From: an uncultured Thalassolituus sp.
GTDB lineage: Bacteria > Pseudomonadota > Gammaproteobacteria > Pseudomonadales > Oceanobacteraceae
Assembly: GCF_950066645.1 (NCBI RefSeq)
Contig: NZ_CATMFB010000001.1
Coordinates: 248,001 to 312,000 of the forward strand
Direction: 5' to 3'
Length of the DNA stretch: 64,000 bases
How positions within the stretch are numbered: position 1 is the first letter of the stretch; each line of letters begins with the position of its first letter. Under the pieces are notes generated by a model. That model did not search any database, was not told the origin of the DNA, and saw nothing but the letters and a program-made list of their open reading frames with translations. Shown here piece after piece: positions 1 through 7,632 of this stretch. The translations under genes were made by a program, and so were the position numbers.

Positions 1-1
1 T

Positions 2-214
2 CGTAACTCGTCAAAAGTTGTCGGGCGGGAAGTCAGTGAGATCCGCCTGCCACCGGGCACCAATATTGGTGCGATCGTGCGCGGCGACGAAGTGATTATG
101 GCCCGCTCAGACGTCGTCGTTGAATCTAATGACCACGTTATCCTGTTCGTGATGAACAAGCGCCACATTGCCGATGTGGAACGACTCTTCCAGGTAGGAT
201 TAGGCTTCTTCTGA
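2..214 (+). CDS. trkA: Trk potassium uptake NAD-binding protein TrkA (C-terminal fragment)
   Basis: Only the last 70 codons are in the window; the gene starts upstream. The reading frame shows the end of an RCK_C (TrkA_C) domain: a segment reading EIRLPPGTNIGAIVRGDEV, then VVVESNDHVILFVMNKRHI and a final VERLFQVGLGFF. TrkA is the cytosolic NAD(H)-binding regulatory subunit that gates the TrkH channel. The stop codon lies one base before the trkH start, so the two genes are translationally coupled, which is the usual trkA-trkH arrangement in marine gammaproteobacteria. Confidence 0.9.
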   Translation, partial: RNSSKVVGREVSEIRLPPGTNIGAIVRGDEVIMARSDVVVESNDHVILFVMNKRHIADVERLFQVGLGFF

Positions 215-215
215 T

Positions 216-1664
216 ATGCACTTAACTGTGATTGCCCGGGTACTGGGCATCTTTCTAATGCTGTTCAGTCTGACCATGTTGCCACCGATACTGGTGTCTA
301 TGTGGTACAACGACGGTGCGACCGAAGCCTTCAGTATCGCGATGTCGCTGATTTTCGGCATAGGGTTTATTTCCTGGTTGCCAGTGCGTGATGTTCGTCA
401 GGACCTGAAAACACGGGACGGATTTATCGTAGCTGCCCTGTTCTGGTTTACCCTCGGTCTGGCCGGCACTCTGCCGTTTATGCTCGCCGACAACCCCGGG
501 CTGAGCTTTGCTGACGCCTTTTTCGAATCGCTCTCAGGCTGGACCACCACCGGGGCGACGGTGATGACAGGTCTGGAATACCTGCCGAAATCCATTCTCT
601 GGTATCGACAGCAGCTGCAGTGGCTTGGTGGTATGGGGATTATCGTACTGGCCGTCGCGATTCTGCCGATGCTCGGCATTGGGGGCATGCAGCTGTTCCG
701 GGCTGAAATGCCTGGCCCCCTGAAAGACTCGAAACTGACACCGCGAATCACAGAAACCGCAAAAGCGCTCTGGTACATCTATCTGTTTCTGACCGTCACC
801 TGTGCCCTGGCCTACTGGCTGGCCGGCATGTCGACCTTCGATGCCATTGCGCACAGCTTTTCGACGGTAGGCATTGGTGGCTTCTCTACCTATGACGCTT
901 CCATGGGGTACTTCGACAGCGCTCTCATCGAAGCCATCGCCATCGTATTTATGCTTGTCGCTGCGCTTAACTTCTCTCTTCACTTCTATGCCTGGCGGCA
1001 TAAATCGTTGCGGCATTACTTTCTCGATTCTGAGGTGAAATTTTTTCTGTTCATACTGGCAGGGGGCGCAATTCTTACCATCGCAGCGCTCTGGCTGACG
1101 GACACCTACGACTTTGGCGGCTCAGTCCGCCACGGCCTGTTTGAGTTAGTTTCTGTTGCGACAACCGCCGGGTTTGGCACCGCAGATTTCTCGGTGTGGC
1201 CCGTCTTCCTGCCGGTACTGCTGTTTATGATGGCCTTTATTGGTGGTTGCTCCGGGTCGACTGGCGGTGGCATGAAAGTGATCCGTATTCTGCTGGTATT
1301 CAAACAGGGTATCCGCGAAATCCATCGTCTGATTCACCCGAACGCGATTATTCCGGTGAAGCTCGGCAAGCAGCCGGTTTCTGACCGGATTCTTGAATCG
1401 GTATGGGGCTTCTTCGCCCTCTATGTGGTGACCTTTATGGTGATGATGCTGGCCCTGATGGCGACAGGTCTTGATCAGGTCACCGCGTTCTCTGCCGTTG
1501 GGTCCTGTCTCAATAACCTGGGCCCGGGCCTGGGGGAAGTCGCGGCACATTACGGGAATATCTCTGACACCGCCAAGTGGATACTGGCGCTCACTATGCT
1601 GCTGGGACGCCTTGAGATCTTCACTCTGCTGGTGCTTATCAGCCCGAGCTTCTGGCGTAGCTGA
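216..1664 (+). CDS. trkH: Trk potassium uptake system transmembrane protein TrkH
   Basis: Potassium channel subunit of the inner membrane, working with TrkA. The 482 residues fit the family length. The four pore-loop segments of the Trk/Ktr superfamily are visible in order: SGWTTTGATV, FSTVGIGGFST, VATTAGFGT and SCLNNLGPGLG, each with the glycines of the selectivity filter and each between hydrophobic helices. The ATG follows the trkA stop after one base. This is the last core gene before the accessory block; after it the base composition becomes AT-richer and the genes become short and unfamiliar. Confidence 0.96.
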   Translation: MHLTVIARVLGIFLMLFSLTMLPPILVSMWYNDGATEAFSIAMSLIFGIGFISWLPVRDVRQDLKTRDGFIVAALFWFTLGLAGTLPFMLADNPGLSFADAFFESLSGWTTTGATVMTGLEYLPKSILWYRQQLQWLGGMGIIVLAVAILPMLGIGGMQLFRAEMPGPLKDSKLTPRITETAKALWYIYLFLTVTCALAYWLAGMSTFDAIAHSFSTVGIGGFSTYDASMGYFDSALIEAIAIVFMLVAALNFSLHFYAWRHKSLRHYFLDSEVKFFLFILAGGAILTIAALWLTDTYDFGGSVRHGLFELVSVATTAGFGTADFSVWPVFLPVLLFMMAFIGGCSGSTGGGMKVIRILLVFKQGIREIHRLIHPNAIIPVKLGKQPVSDRILESVWGFFALYVVTFMVMMLALMATGLDQVTAFSAVGSCLNNLGPGLGEVAAHYGNISDTAKWILALTMLLGRLEIFTLLVLISPSFWRS

Positions 1665-1778
1665 GTGCGCTTCTACCCTAAATGTGATTTGTGGCAACTC
1701 TGATAGATACATTACTTGACATATTTGAACTAAATGGTGACAGTTGGACACCAACAGGATGTGTATAACAATAAAGTG

Positions 1779-1807
1779 TTTAAAGTAGTCTAATCTTCCT
1801 TTATAAT
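1779..1807 (+). promoter_or_regulatory. Putative sigma-70 promoter at the start of the accessory block
   Basis: TTTAAA (1779-1784) and TATAAT (1802-1807) are separated by 17 bases, a good sigma-70 spacing with a perfect -10 and a 4/6 -35. It lies about 70 bases upstream of the small gene at 1876. A short perfect hairpin, GCCCT-GTTT-AGGGC (1813-1826), follows directly and would be at the 5' end of the transcript. Inference from sequence only. Confidence 0.45.
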
Positions 1808-1875
1808 TCGCCGCCCTGTTTAGGGCATAAGATTGATTGCTATCAAACTTAATAACGGCAATAGAGGCCGAAAGT

Positions 1876-2103
1876 ATGGATAACTTAACTACAGATGTGT
1901 TCTGGAATACAGACCTTAAAGATTACAGTGCTGGTGATATAAAGCTGGTTAGAGGTCGTACGGACGCTCGTGTTCCAGCACAGGGACACATAAACCTTGA
2001 AAGTGCGAAGTATAAAGCCACTCTCGAACCTACCATTATGAGCAAGCTTTTATATAAAGCCGGTCTTAAGACTTTAAGTGCTCGCTTCAGGAAGAAAGCC
2101 TGA
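1876..2103 (+). CDS. Hypothetical small basic protein (75 aa)
   Basis: I do not recognise this protein. The frame can be extended upstream to a TTG at 1837, but ATG 1876 has an AGAGG ribosome-binding site at 1863-1867 with normal spacing and is the better start. The product has no signal peptide or membrane segment; the C-terminal third is rich in lysine and arginine and ends in FRKKA. It is the first gene after trkH, in the AT-richer block, with its own predicted promoter. It may be a mobile-cassette gene; no function can be assigned. Confidence 0.5.
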   Translation: MDNLTTDVFWNTDLKDYSAGDIKLVRGRTDARVPAQGHINLESAKYKATLEPTIMSKLLYKAGLKTLSARFRKKA

Positions 2104-2114
2104 GGCTCTAGAGT

Positions 2115-2142
2115 TCGACGCATAGAGATACGTACGCGTCGA
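2115..2142 (+). other. Imperfect hairpin between two accessory genes
   Basis: TCGACGC (2115-2121) and GCGTCGA (2136-2142) form a 7-bp stem around a 14-base loop; flanking bases (ctctagag and gtctacag) can extend it with bulges. It has no T-run, so it is not a standard intrinsic terminator. It sits between the genes at 1876 and 2172 and could be a structured mRNA element or a decayed recombination site. Confidence 0.35.
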
Positions 2143-2171
2143 GTCTACAGTTCTAACTCCAAGGAAAGTTT

Positions 2172-3062
2172 GTGGTAAAGGATGCCTCTAATACTGACAC
2201 GCTGAGTTACGGTGATATTTCAGTAGATCAATTGCTAGAAAAAGCTAGGTTGGTTGCTCTTCAAGCACAAGACCCCTATAAGCAAATCGTAGAGGTTTAC
2301 TACATAGCCAGATATTTTATGAGTTGGTTCGAGTCTCGAGAGGCGCCTGAAGTGCCTATTCAAGTCTGGAATGAATATCGCATGGCTATGGATCACTTTA
2401 TGAGGTCTTTAACTTCTGAAGCAGCCGAAAACGAGGCTCAGCTCAGGAGAATGGATGCGCACCTGCAGCGAGCAGCATTAGATGTTCTTAAACTGCTCTT
2501 CACTTCAATGTCCGACAGTTGTAGCGAGTTTTTCAAAGGCTATTCTGCTACGGCGATTAACACTTTAGAATCTGGTGAGTTTCGTACCAAATCTAAGAAG
2601 CTTCGAGATCGTGCGCAATTACAATACCATGATGCAAAGTTGATGGACTCGGAGTCTAAGGCTAGTGGCAGCTTTGAAGAGTATTCGCTGCAAGATAGGT
2701 GTCCAGGTATAGCAGCTTATGCAGAAGCGGTGATGCGGATGTATGAGTGTGAAGGGTACTTAAAAGTTAAAGAAAGACACTTAGCGACCTTAGAGACCGA
2801 ATTGCAAAGGTCTAAAAGTGAAGGTTTGTTTCGGGGACGTGCAGGTTTTTGGGCTTACAGCTTAGGTTTTACAGTATTTGGAGCGTTTATACCAAGTCTG
2901 GTGGGCTCTGTTGTCTCAAGCGTTGAGCGTATTGATACAGTGACTCAAGCTGAAGCTATCGAGACTCTCCCCCCCACCGCCGCGGGGATACGGGTCGAAG
3001 CTATTCCAGATATGGATGCCAAATTAGAGTCCATTCCGAATGGCGCCATTACTGAAAAATAA
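2172..3062 (+). CDS. Hypothetical protein with C-terminal membrane segment (296 aa)
   Basis: Not recognised. The GTG start at 2172 has a strong AAGGAAAG ribosome-binding site at 2161-2168. Most of the protein is charged and predicted helical; residues about 190-215 (MRMYECEGYLKVKERHLATL) look like a coiled coil, followed at about residues 226-250 by a hydrophobic stretch (FWAYSLGFTVFGAFIPSLVG) that should be one membrane segment. The last 45 residues are proline- and acid-rich. The coding DNA is AT-rich except for a C-run near 2969. The architecture (soluble helical part plus one C-terminal helix) resembles small effectors or sensors of accessory regions, but no family can be named. Confidence 0.55.
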   Translation: MVKDASNTDTLSYGDISVDQLLEKARLVALQAQDPYKQIVEVYYIARYFMSWFESREAPEVPIQVWNEYRMAMDHFMRSLTSEAAENEAQLRRMDAHLQRAALDVLKLLFTSMSDSCSEFFKGYSATAINTLESGEFRTKSKKLRDRAQLQYHDAKLMDSESKASGSFEEYSLQDRCPGIAAYAEAVMRMYECEGYLKVKERHLATLETELQRSKSEGLFRGRAGFWAYSLGFTVFGAFIPSLVGSVVSSVERIDTVTQAEAIETLPPTAAGIRVEAIPDMDAKLESIPNGAITEK

Positions 3063-3081
3063 AGGGCTTGTTGAAAATGGG

Positions 3082-3142
3082 GGTACTTAATAGGACACCT
3101 ACCTAATAGGATGATTACCTAATAGGACACCCACCTTAGTAC
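3082..3142 (+). repeat. REP-like repeats upstream of the RAYT gene
   Basis: Three direct copies of a unit reading acctaataggacacc: 3085-3099 (one mismatch), 3100-3110 (truncated after AGGA) and 3117-3132. The block is bounded by GGTACTTAA on the left and TTAGTACC on the right, which are near inverted repeats. The reverse complement of the unit matches the GGGTGTCCGTTTAGTA motifs downstream of the transposase gene, so the gene is bracketed by inverted repeat families, as expected for REP-associated transposases. Confidence 0.75.
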
Positions 3143-3209
3143 CTTCGCCTGATTGTTCGATAATTGACCTATGCTAGGCTGGCGGTTCATTCGTTGAAGG
3201 ATCAACGCC

Positions 3210-4205
3210 ATGCCTAAGCCTCGAAATCAACAGATCTCCCTGGACGCCACCCCTTACTATCATTGTATTTCCCGTTGTGTCCGGCGGGCCTTCCTGTGCG
3301 GTACAGATACAACGACAGGGCAGAGCTACGAACACCGTCGTGGCTGGCTCGAAGAAAAGTTACTGGCTCTTCCACAGACGTTTGCTATCAATATCGCAGC
3401 CTATGCGATTATGAGTAACCACTACCATGTCGTTCTGTATATCGACAAAAAGCAGGCTGCTGAATGGACGGATATCGAGGTGGTTGAGCGTTGGCATTCT
3501 CTGTTCAAGGGTAATCTCTTTTCTCAGAAATTTCTCAGAGGCGATACTCTCGATTCGGCGCAGCGGGCTCGTTTGCAGATGATCATAGAAGAGTGGCGCT
3601 CACGCTTATGCGATATCAGCTGGTTTATGCGGATTCTGAACGAAGCGATTGCCCGTGAAGCGAATCAGGAAGACCAGTGTTCAGGCCGATTCTGGGAAGG
3701 TCGTTTTAAGTCTCAAGCTTTGTTGGATGATGCCGCTCTGGCGGCTTGCATGGCCTATGTTGATCTGAATCCAGTGCGCGCTCAAATGGCAGACACGCCT
3801 GAGCAGTCGGATCATACGTCCATAAAGAAACGGGCAGAAAAGGCTAAGAGAGCGACGCAGGCAAATCATCCAAACCAACAGGTGAAAGAGCTGCATCCTT
3901 TTGTAGGAAATCCTCGCCAGAATTTGCCGAAGGGGATTCAGATGCGTCTGACGGATTATCTGGAATTGGTTGACTGGACCGGGCGGGTTCTCAGAGACGA
4001 TAAGCGTGGAGCGATTTCACAGAACGCTGAGGATATTCTCACGAGGCTTGGAGTGGATGATTCGCAGTGGCTGACAATGGCATCTGAGTTTGAACAGTGC
4101 TTTAAGACGTTCGCAGGAAATGAACAACGACTCCGCAGTGCCTGTGATGCGATGAACTACCAAAGAGCTTCAGGGTTAGGTGACTGCCGTAGGCTGCTTG
4201 GATAA
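3210..4205 (+). CDS. REP-associated tyrosine transposase (RAYT, Y1 transposase family)
   Basis: Single-strand DNA nuclease of the IS200/IS605-related HUH family that is thought to spread REP palindromes. Seen: N-terminal SLDATPYYHCISRCVRRAFLCG typical of the large RAYT group; the HUH motif in NHYHVVLY (about residues 70-77); and GRFWEGRFKSQ followed by ACMAYVDLNPVRAQM, where the family's catalytic tyrosine region lies. Length (331 aa) fits. The ATG has GAAGGATCA upstream. The last 47 bases of the gene belong to a 237-bp segment that is repeated 303 bp downstream. Repeats of opposite orientation flank the gene on both sides. It looks intact. Confidence 0.9.
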   Translation: MPKPRNQQISLDATPYYHCISRCVRRAFLCGTDTTTGQSYEHRRGWLEEKLLALPQTFAINIAAYAIMSNHYHVVLYIDKKQAAEWTDIEVVERWHSLFKGNLFSQKFLRGDTLDSAQRARLQMIIEEWRSRLCDISWFMRILNEAIAREANQEDQCSGRFWEGRFKSQALLDDAALAACMAYVDLNPVRAQMADTPEQSDHTSIKKRAEKAKRATQANHPNQQVKELHPFVGNPRQNLPKGIQMRLTDYLELVDWTGRVLRDDKRGAISQNAEDILTRLGVDDSQWLTMASEFEQCFKTFAGNEQRLRSACDAMNYQRASGLGDCRRLLG

Positions 4206-4395
4206 CTCTTCACATAATTTTCATTTGTGACCAGACCAGCGAATGCTGGCTTTCTTCGTGCCCTGAAGATCATTAACCTCGCTGATTCTCAATAACGAAC
4301 TATTCAGTTCGTAGAATTTATGACGTTGGAATTGAAGTTATATCGTTTTGGAACTGCTACTGATGTTTTCCCTAGAGTGGGTGTCCGTTTAGTAT
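4159..4395 (+). repeat. 237-bp direct repeat, copy A (includes the 3' end of the RAYT gene)
   Basis: This segment recurs at 4462-4698 with a constant offset of 303 bp and no indel, differing at scattered positions only (for example gtaggctgc against gtaaactgc). It contains the last 15 codons and stop of the RAYT gene, a GACCAG-CCAGCG-rich hairpin region around 4231-4253, the palindrome GAACTATTCAGTTC, and ends with the REP-like motif GGGTGTCCGTTTAGTA (4379-4394). A related motif GGGTGTCCATGTAGTA is at 4445-4460, in the spacer between the copies. Confidence 0.85.
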
Positions 4396-4461
4396 GTTTT
4401 GGAACTGCTACTGAGATATTAGCTAGAGTGCTAGTAGCTAGGGTGGGTGTCCATGTAGTAC

Positions 4462-4698
4462 ACCAAAGAGCTTCAGGGTTAGGTGACTGCCGTAAACTGC
4501 TTGGATAACTCTTCACACAATTGTTACTTGTGACCAGGCCAGCGGATGCTGGCTTTCTCCGTACCCGAACCTTCATCAATTCCGCTGATTCTCAATGACG
4601 AACTATTCAGTTCGTAGAATTTATGGCGTTGGAATTGAAGTTATATCGTTTTGGAACTGCTACTAATGTTTTCCCTAGAGTGGGTGTCCGTTTAGTAT
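4462..4698 (+). repeat. 237-bp direct repeat, copy B
   Basis: Second copy of the segment at 4159-4395. It begins inside what would be RAYT coding sequence (CCAAAGAGCTTCAGGGTTAG) but has no transposase gene in front of it. It ends with the same GGGTGTCCGTTTAGTA motif (4682-4697). Together with copy A it fills the 550-bp stretch without a gene between the RAYT gene and the HEPN gene. Confidence 0.85.
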
Positions 4699-4708
4699 CC
4701 GCTAGAGT

Positions 4709-4735
4709 GGGTGTCCGTTTAGTATCCGTTTAGTA
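4709..4735 (+). repeat. Extra REP-like motifs next to the defence-like module
   Basis: A further full copy of GGGTGTCCGTTTAGTA (4709-4724) and a truncated TCCGTTTAGTA (4725-4735) follow copy B directly, 20 bases before the ATG of the HEPN gene at 4756. The repeats therefore form the upstream region of that gene; no clear sigma-70 promoter is visible between them and the start. Confidence 0.7.
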
Positions 4736-4755
4736 GGTATACGTAAAGGCAAGGT

Positions 4756-5577
4756 ATGGAAACAGATATCAAAAAAGTGTGGCGGGCATTGAGGCCAACG
4801 GTCAAAGATGGTTTTACCTTCAATGAAACAAAGGATGTAATAGCGGCGGCTGCATTGCCAGTGGAAGAGTTAGCGCATCTACAGCAGAAATCGTTGCCCG
4901 CAAAAGGAGCCTCAAAGGGAGAACTCCTTGATGCACTTGATGGATTAATTGCTAGAGAACCTGATTCAGGGAAGGCAATACAGAGCCTTATAGCCGCAAT
5001 GCTTGAGCAGAAAAGCCATCTTGAATCCCGTATATCTGATTGTGCAGAAAGGTTTGGATGGAAAGTAGTTGATGGACAGCTTCGACCTTTGGACTTTCAA
5101 GTGGAGGGCGCTGTCCACGATTTTTCTGAAGAGGTGAAGGTTCTGCTGAAGAATGCATATCGGAGGTTTGGCGAAGGTGACTATTCAGGAGCAATGACGG
5201 CCATATGCAGTGCACTTGATACTGTAACAAACCACCTCTATGCAGTTCACAATCTTGGAAATCCTCATGATGACTCATATCAGCAAAGGGTATCTCGTTC
5301 TTTCTCGGTATTAGAGGATGTATATCGCCAGAGATTCAGCCAGGTGACGGATGATAGCGCTGAAGTTAATAAGCTATGGCAAAACTATCGAGGTTCTATT
5401 AATCAAGCTGCTTACGTTATGGGATCGTTTCGAAGAAATGCGAGTGATGTACATGGTGTCGCTGAATGTCCTCCAGAGTTGATTAGACATGCCATTGATA
5501 GTGGTACTTTTATTATTAGAAGTATAACGTCAGAAACTACGAAGAACGTACAACAAGAAGATCCACTCGATTTTTAA
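4756..5577 (+). CDS. Abi_C / HEPN-like putative abortive-infection protein (273 aa)
   Basis: Probable RNase-type effector of a two-gene module with the ATPase at 5663. Seen: a C-terminal half (about residues 120-255) with the layout of the Abi_C family: an amphipathic segment with YSGAMTAICSALDTVTNHLY, a linker, then GSFRRNASDVHG. The last motif gives R227-x5-H233, which fits the HEPN nuclease signature R-x(4-6)-H. The N-terminal 110 residues are not recognised. The start has AAGGCAAGG upstream. The stop TAA is followed by AACGC, as in cassette genes. Known: HEPN/Abi_C proteins cleave RNA in several anti-phage systems. Inferred: the same role here. AT-rich and bracketed by mobile elements. 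Confidence 0.7.
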   Translation: METDIKKVWRALRPTVKDGFTFNETKDVIAAAALPVEELAHLQQKSLPAKGASKGELLDALDGLIAREPDSGKAIQSLIAAMLEQKSHLESRISDCAERFGWKVVDGQLRPLDFQVEGAVHDFSEEVKVLLKNAYRRFGEGDYSGAMTAICSALDTVTNHLYAVHNLGNPHDDSYQQRVSRSFSVLEDVYRQRFSQVTDDSAEVNKLWQNYRGSINQAAYVMGSFRRNASDVHGVAECPPELIRHAIDSGTFIIRSITSETTKNVQQEDPLDF

Positions 5578-5662
5578 ACGCTGGCGCGTTAAAAGCGAGT
5601 GACCTTGACGTTATGCAAGTGGCAGTAATACAGGTCGTATAGGATAAATAAGAAGATTTGAT

Positions 5663-7162
5663 ATGGCAGTCTCACAGCAAGTAATACATTCGATGAAAGT
5701 TCAAAATTTAAAGAATCTTATCGATCTAGAAATTTCTTTTGATTCTTCACCAATAACTGCGATTCTTGGGCCAAATGGAAATGGAAAATCCACGATATTA
5801 CATGCTTTAGCATGCGCGTTTTCACCCAGTCAAGAAGGTGAGAACTATAAGTTTAGTTCGTTCTTTTTGCCAAACACAGATGCGCTATGGAATGGCAGTG
5901 AGCTGAGTATCGTACACAGTTATAGGGATGGTCAAAACGAACATACGAACGTCACAAGAGAATATAAAAAGACTGAGGTTCGGTGGACACCTAGATACGC
6001 GAACAGGCCTCTTAGAGATGTATTCTATATTGGAATTGACAAGTGTGTACCAATGATTGAGGCAGAGAAAAAGCAGGCAAAGATCAACTACTCTACTCAA
6101 GTTGTAAATGAAGAAATTATAAATACTATTCTAGAAAAAGCATCAATCGTCCTGAATAGAAGATATGCCAAATATCATGTTCATGAAGCTTCCGGCAAGA
6201 AGTTTATCGGTGTTGAGGTGGATGGGCTTCGTTACTCTGCATTGAGTATGAGTGCGGGCGAACAAAAAGTGTTCTATATACTCGAAAAAGTCTTTAGAGC
6301 AAAAAAGTACTCACTGATTCTCATTGATGAGCTTGATCTACTTCTCCATGACCAAGCAATGAAGAAACTGATCGAGGTTGCTCTTGAAAGAGCTGCGGAT
6401 AAAAATTTACAAGTGATATTTACAACACACAGAGAAAGTGTTTTAGAGCTAGAAGATAAAATCAACATTAGACATATAGTTTGTCGGCCTGGGAAAACCC
6501 TATGTTTCAATGAAACGAAACCCGACGCTATAAATAGATTAACAGGCGTCCAGCCTCGTCCTATAGAGGTCTTTGTCGAAGACGACTTGGCTTCAACTAT
6601 AGTAAAAAAAGTTGCTTCTCGGCTTAGGCTTGCTAAATATGTCACTACAAGCAGGTATGGGGCCGCTATAAATTGTTTCACAGCTGTTAGCGGGCTATTG
6701 CTGGGTGGTGAGCCGTGTGAAAACTCTCTCTTCATGTTAGATGGTGATGTGTATCGATCTGACGATGAAAAAAGAACATCAATTAATAGAGTCCTGACTG
6801 GGCACGATGATAATGTTATTGCCGCACGAGCAACTGCACTGTCGGCAATTAAACAATTTTCCCTGCCTGTAGATACCAAGCCTGAGAAATATCTTCACTC
6901 TCTAATTATTGCTATTGATGAGACAGAAGATGAAGAAAAAAACGAGATCATTGAAGCTGCTAAGGAAATAGTTGTTGTTGATGAAGATCATAAATATATA
7001 AATGACCTAATACATAGGTTGGGCTGGGAGCGAGCAACTGGTCTTTCAAAAATAATTGATTTAGTTGCTTCGACAGATGAGTGGCCTGGCTATACAAATG
7101 ACTTGAGTGAATGGCTTGAATCAAAATCAGATGCTCTACGTGAAGATAGTCAAGTTGCATAA
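5663..7162 (+). CDS. AAA/ABC-type ATPase with C-terminal TOPRIM-like domain (OLD / PARIS-like), putative defence ATPase
   Basis: 499 residues. Seen: Walker A GPNGNGKST (36-44), ABC-like signature SMSAGEQ (195-201), Walker B LILIDELDLLLH (218-229) and an H-loop TTH (254-256), so an SMC/AAA_15-like head; then a second part beginning RPIEVFVEDD with E306 and LDGD with D360 and D362, the acidic pattern of a TOPRIM (OLD, DUF4435-like) nuclease. Known: the same domain pair occurs in OLD nucleases, GajA and, as separate or fused proteins, the PARIS system. No UvrD-like helicase is next to it, so it is not Gabija. It lies 85 bp after the HEPN gene. The stop codon overlaps a partial attC site. The ribosome-binding site is weak. 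Confidence 0.78.
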   Translation: MAVSQQVIHSMKVQNLKNLIDLEISFDSSPITAILGPNGNGKSTILHALACAFSPSQEGENYKFSSFFLPNTDALWNGSELSIVHSYRDGQNEHTNVTREYKKTEVRWTPRYANRPLRDVFYIGIDKCVPMIEAEKKQAKINYSTQVVNEEIINTILEKASIVLNRRYAKYHVHEASGKKFIGVEVDGLRYSALSMSAGEQKVFYILEKVFRAKKYSLILIDELDLLLHDQAMKKLIEVALERAADKNLQVIFTTHRESVLELEDKINIRHIVCRPGKTLCFNETKPDAINRLTGVQPRPIEVFVEDDLASTIVKKVASRLRLAKYVTTSRYGAAINCFTAVSGLLLGGEPCENSLFMLDGDVYRSDDEKRTSINRVLTGHDDNVIAARATALSAIKQFSLPVDTKPEKYLHSLIIAIDETEDEEKNEIIEAAKEIVVVDEDHKYINDLIHRLGWERATGLSKIIDLVASTDEWPGYTNDLSEWLESKSDALREDSQVA

Positions 7163-7208
7163 CAAACGCATGTTGTCGGACTGGTTTTCCGCTGCGCTCC
7201 AAACCAGC
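7157..7208 (+). other. Partial attC-like site, right half lost at the IS insertion
   Basis: The ATPase stop codon is embedded in GCATAACAAACGC, close to the R'' consensus RYYYAAC and to the start of Vibrio-type repeats. It is followed by TGTTGTCGGA and an inner hairpin CTGGTTT-N13-AAACCAG (7181-7207). The matching right half (expected TCCGACAAC then GTTRRRY) is missing because the IS begins at 7209. After the IS, TCGGATGACAACGTTATAC (8519-8537) could be its remnant. Read as one arm of a cassette recombination site. Confidence 0.6.
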
Positions 7209-7226
7209 TGATCTGTAACCACTTTT

Positions 7227-7632
7227 ATGGACAGTTTTTTCTGTTCATTAAAAAGGTTCAGTGTGGGACAAACAAAAAAGAGAAACTATGATAGCTATAC
7301 GTTAGCTTTTAAACTTCAAGCCGTTAAGTTAGCGAATCACCCTGAAGTTAGGTCGAAGGATGTCGCTGAGTCTTTAGGCATACATCCAGTGATGCTATAC
7401 CGTTGGAAAATGGAACATCGGCGCGGTGAATTCAAAGAAAATAAGCATATAAAAAAAGAAGTTCCATCGCCTAAACGATCGCCCTGATCGTACTGATCCT
7501 GTCAAAGAGGCAGAGGAGAAGTTGGCTGCGGCGGAAAGGCGCATCAAGAAGCTCGAACGCGAACTCGAGAATCGTAATGACGAGATCGAACTTCTAAAAA
7601 AGGCCGAACGGTTCTTCCAGCGAAAAAAATAG
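7227..7632 (+). pseudogene. IS3-family transposase OrfA (frameshifted)
   Basis: The first part (7227-7487) has the HTH_Tnp_1 helix-turn-helix (YTLAFKLQAVKLANHPEV, then SKDVAESLGIHPVMLYRWK). The frame then ends early at 7487, and the leucine-zipper part typical of OrfA (EAEEKLAAAERRIKKLEREL ... ELLKKAERFFQRKK) continues in another frame from about 7470 to the TAG at 7632. A single-base indel near 7465-7490 explains this. OrfA normally binds the IS ends and feeds the OrfAB fusion; here it cannot do so. Confidence 0.85.

Noticed and set aside
1716-1745. TTGACA-like -35 after trkH
   Set aside because: No acceptable -10 lies 16-18 bases downstream; the TTTAAA/TATAAT pair at 1779-1807 is better.
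3082-3142. Three short direct repeats considered as a CRISPR remnant
   Set aside because: Units are too short and nearly contiguous, there are no unique spacers, and they match the inverted motifs after the RAYT gene.
4320-4508. A 62-codon open frame between the repeat copies
   Set aside because: It runs through the duplicated REP-rich segment, its end is the copied RAYT tail, and its coding potential is explained by that repeat.
5578-5625. Possible attC between the HEPN and ATPase genes
   Set aside because: There is a TAAAC at the stop and GTTATGC at 5612-5618, but the span is too short and the arms do not pair convincingly. The two genes are treated as one unit.
5663-7162. Gabija system (GajA)
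   Set aside because: The ATPase-TOPRIM layout is similar, but no UvrD-like GajB gene is adjacent; the partner is a HEPN/Abi_C protein.
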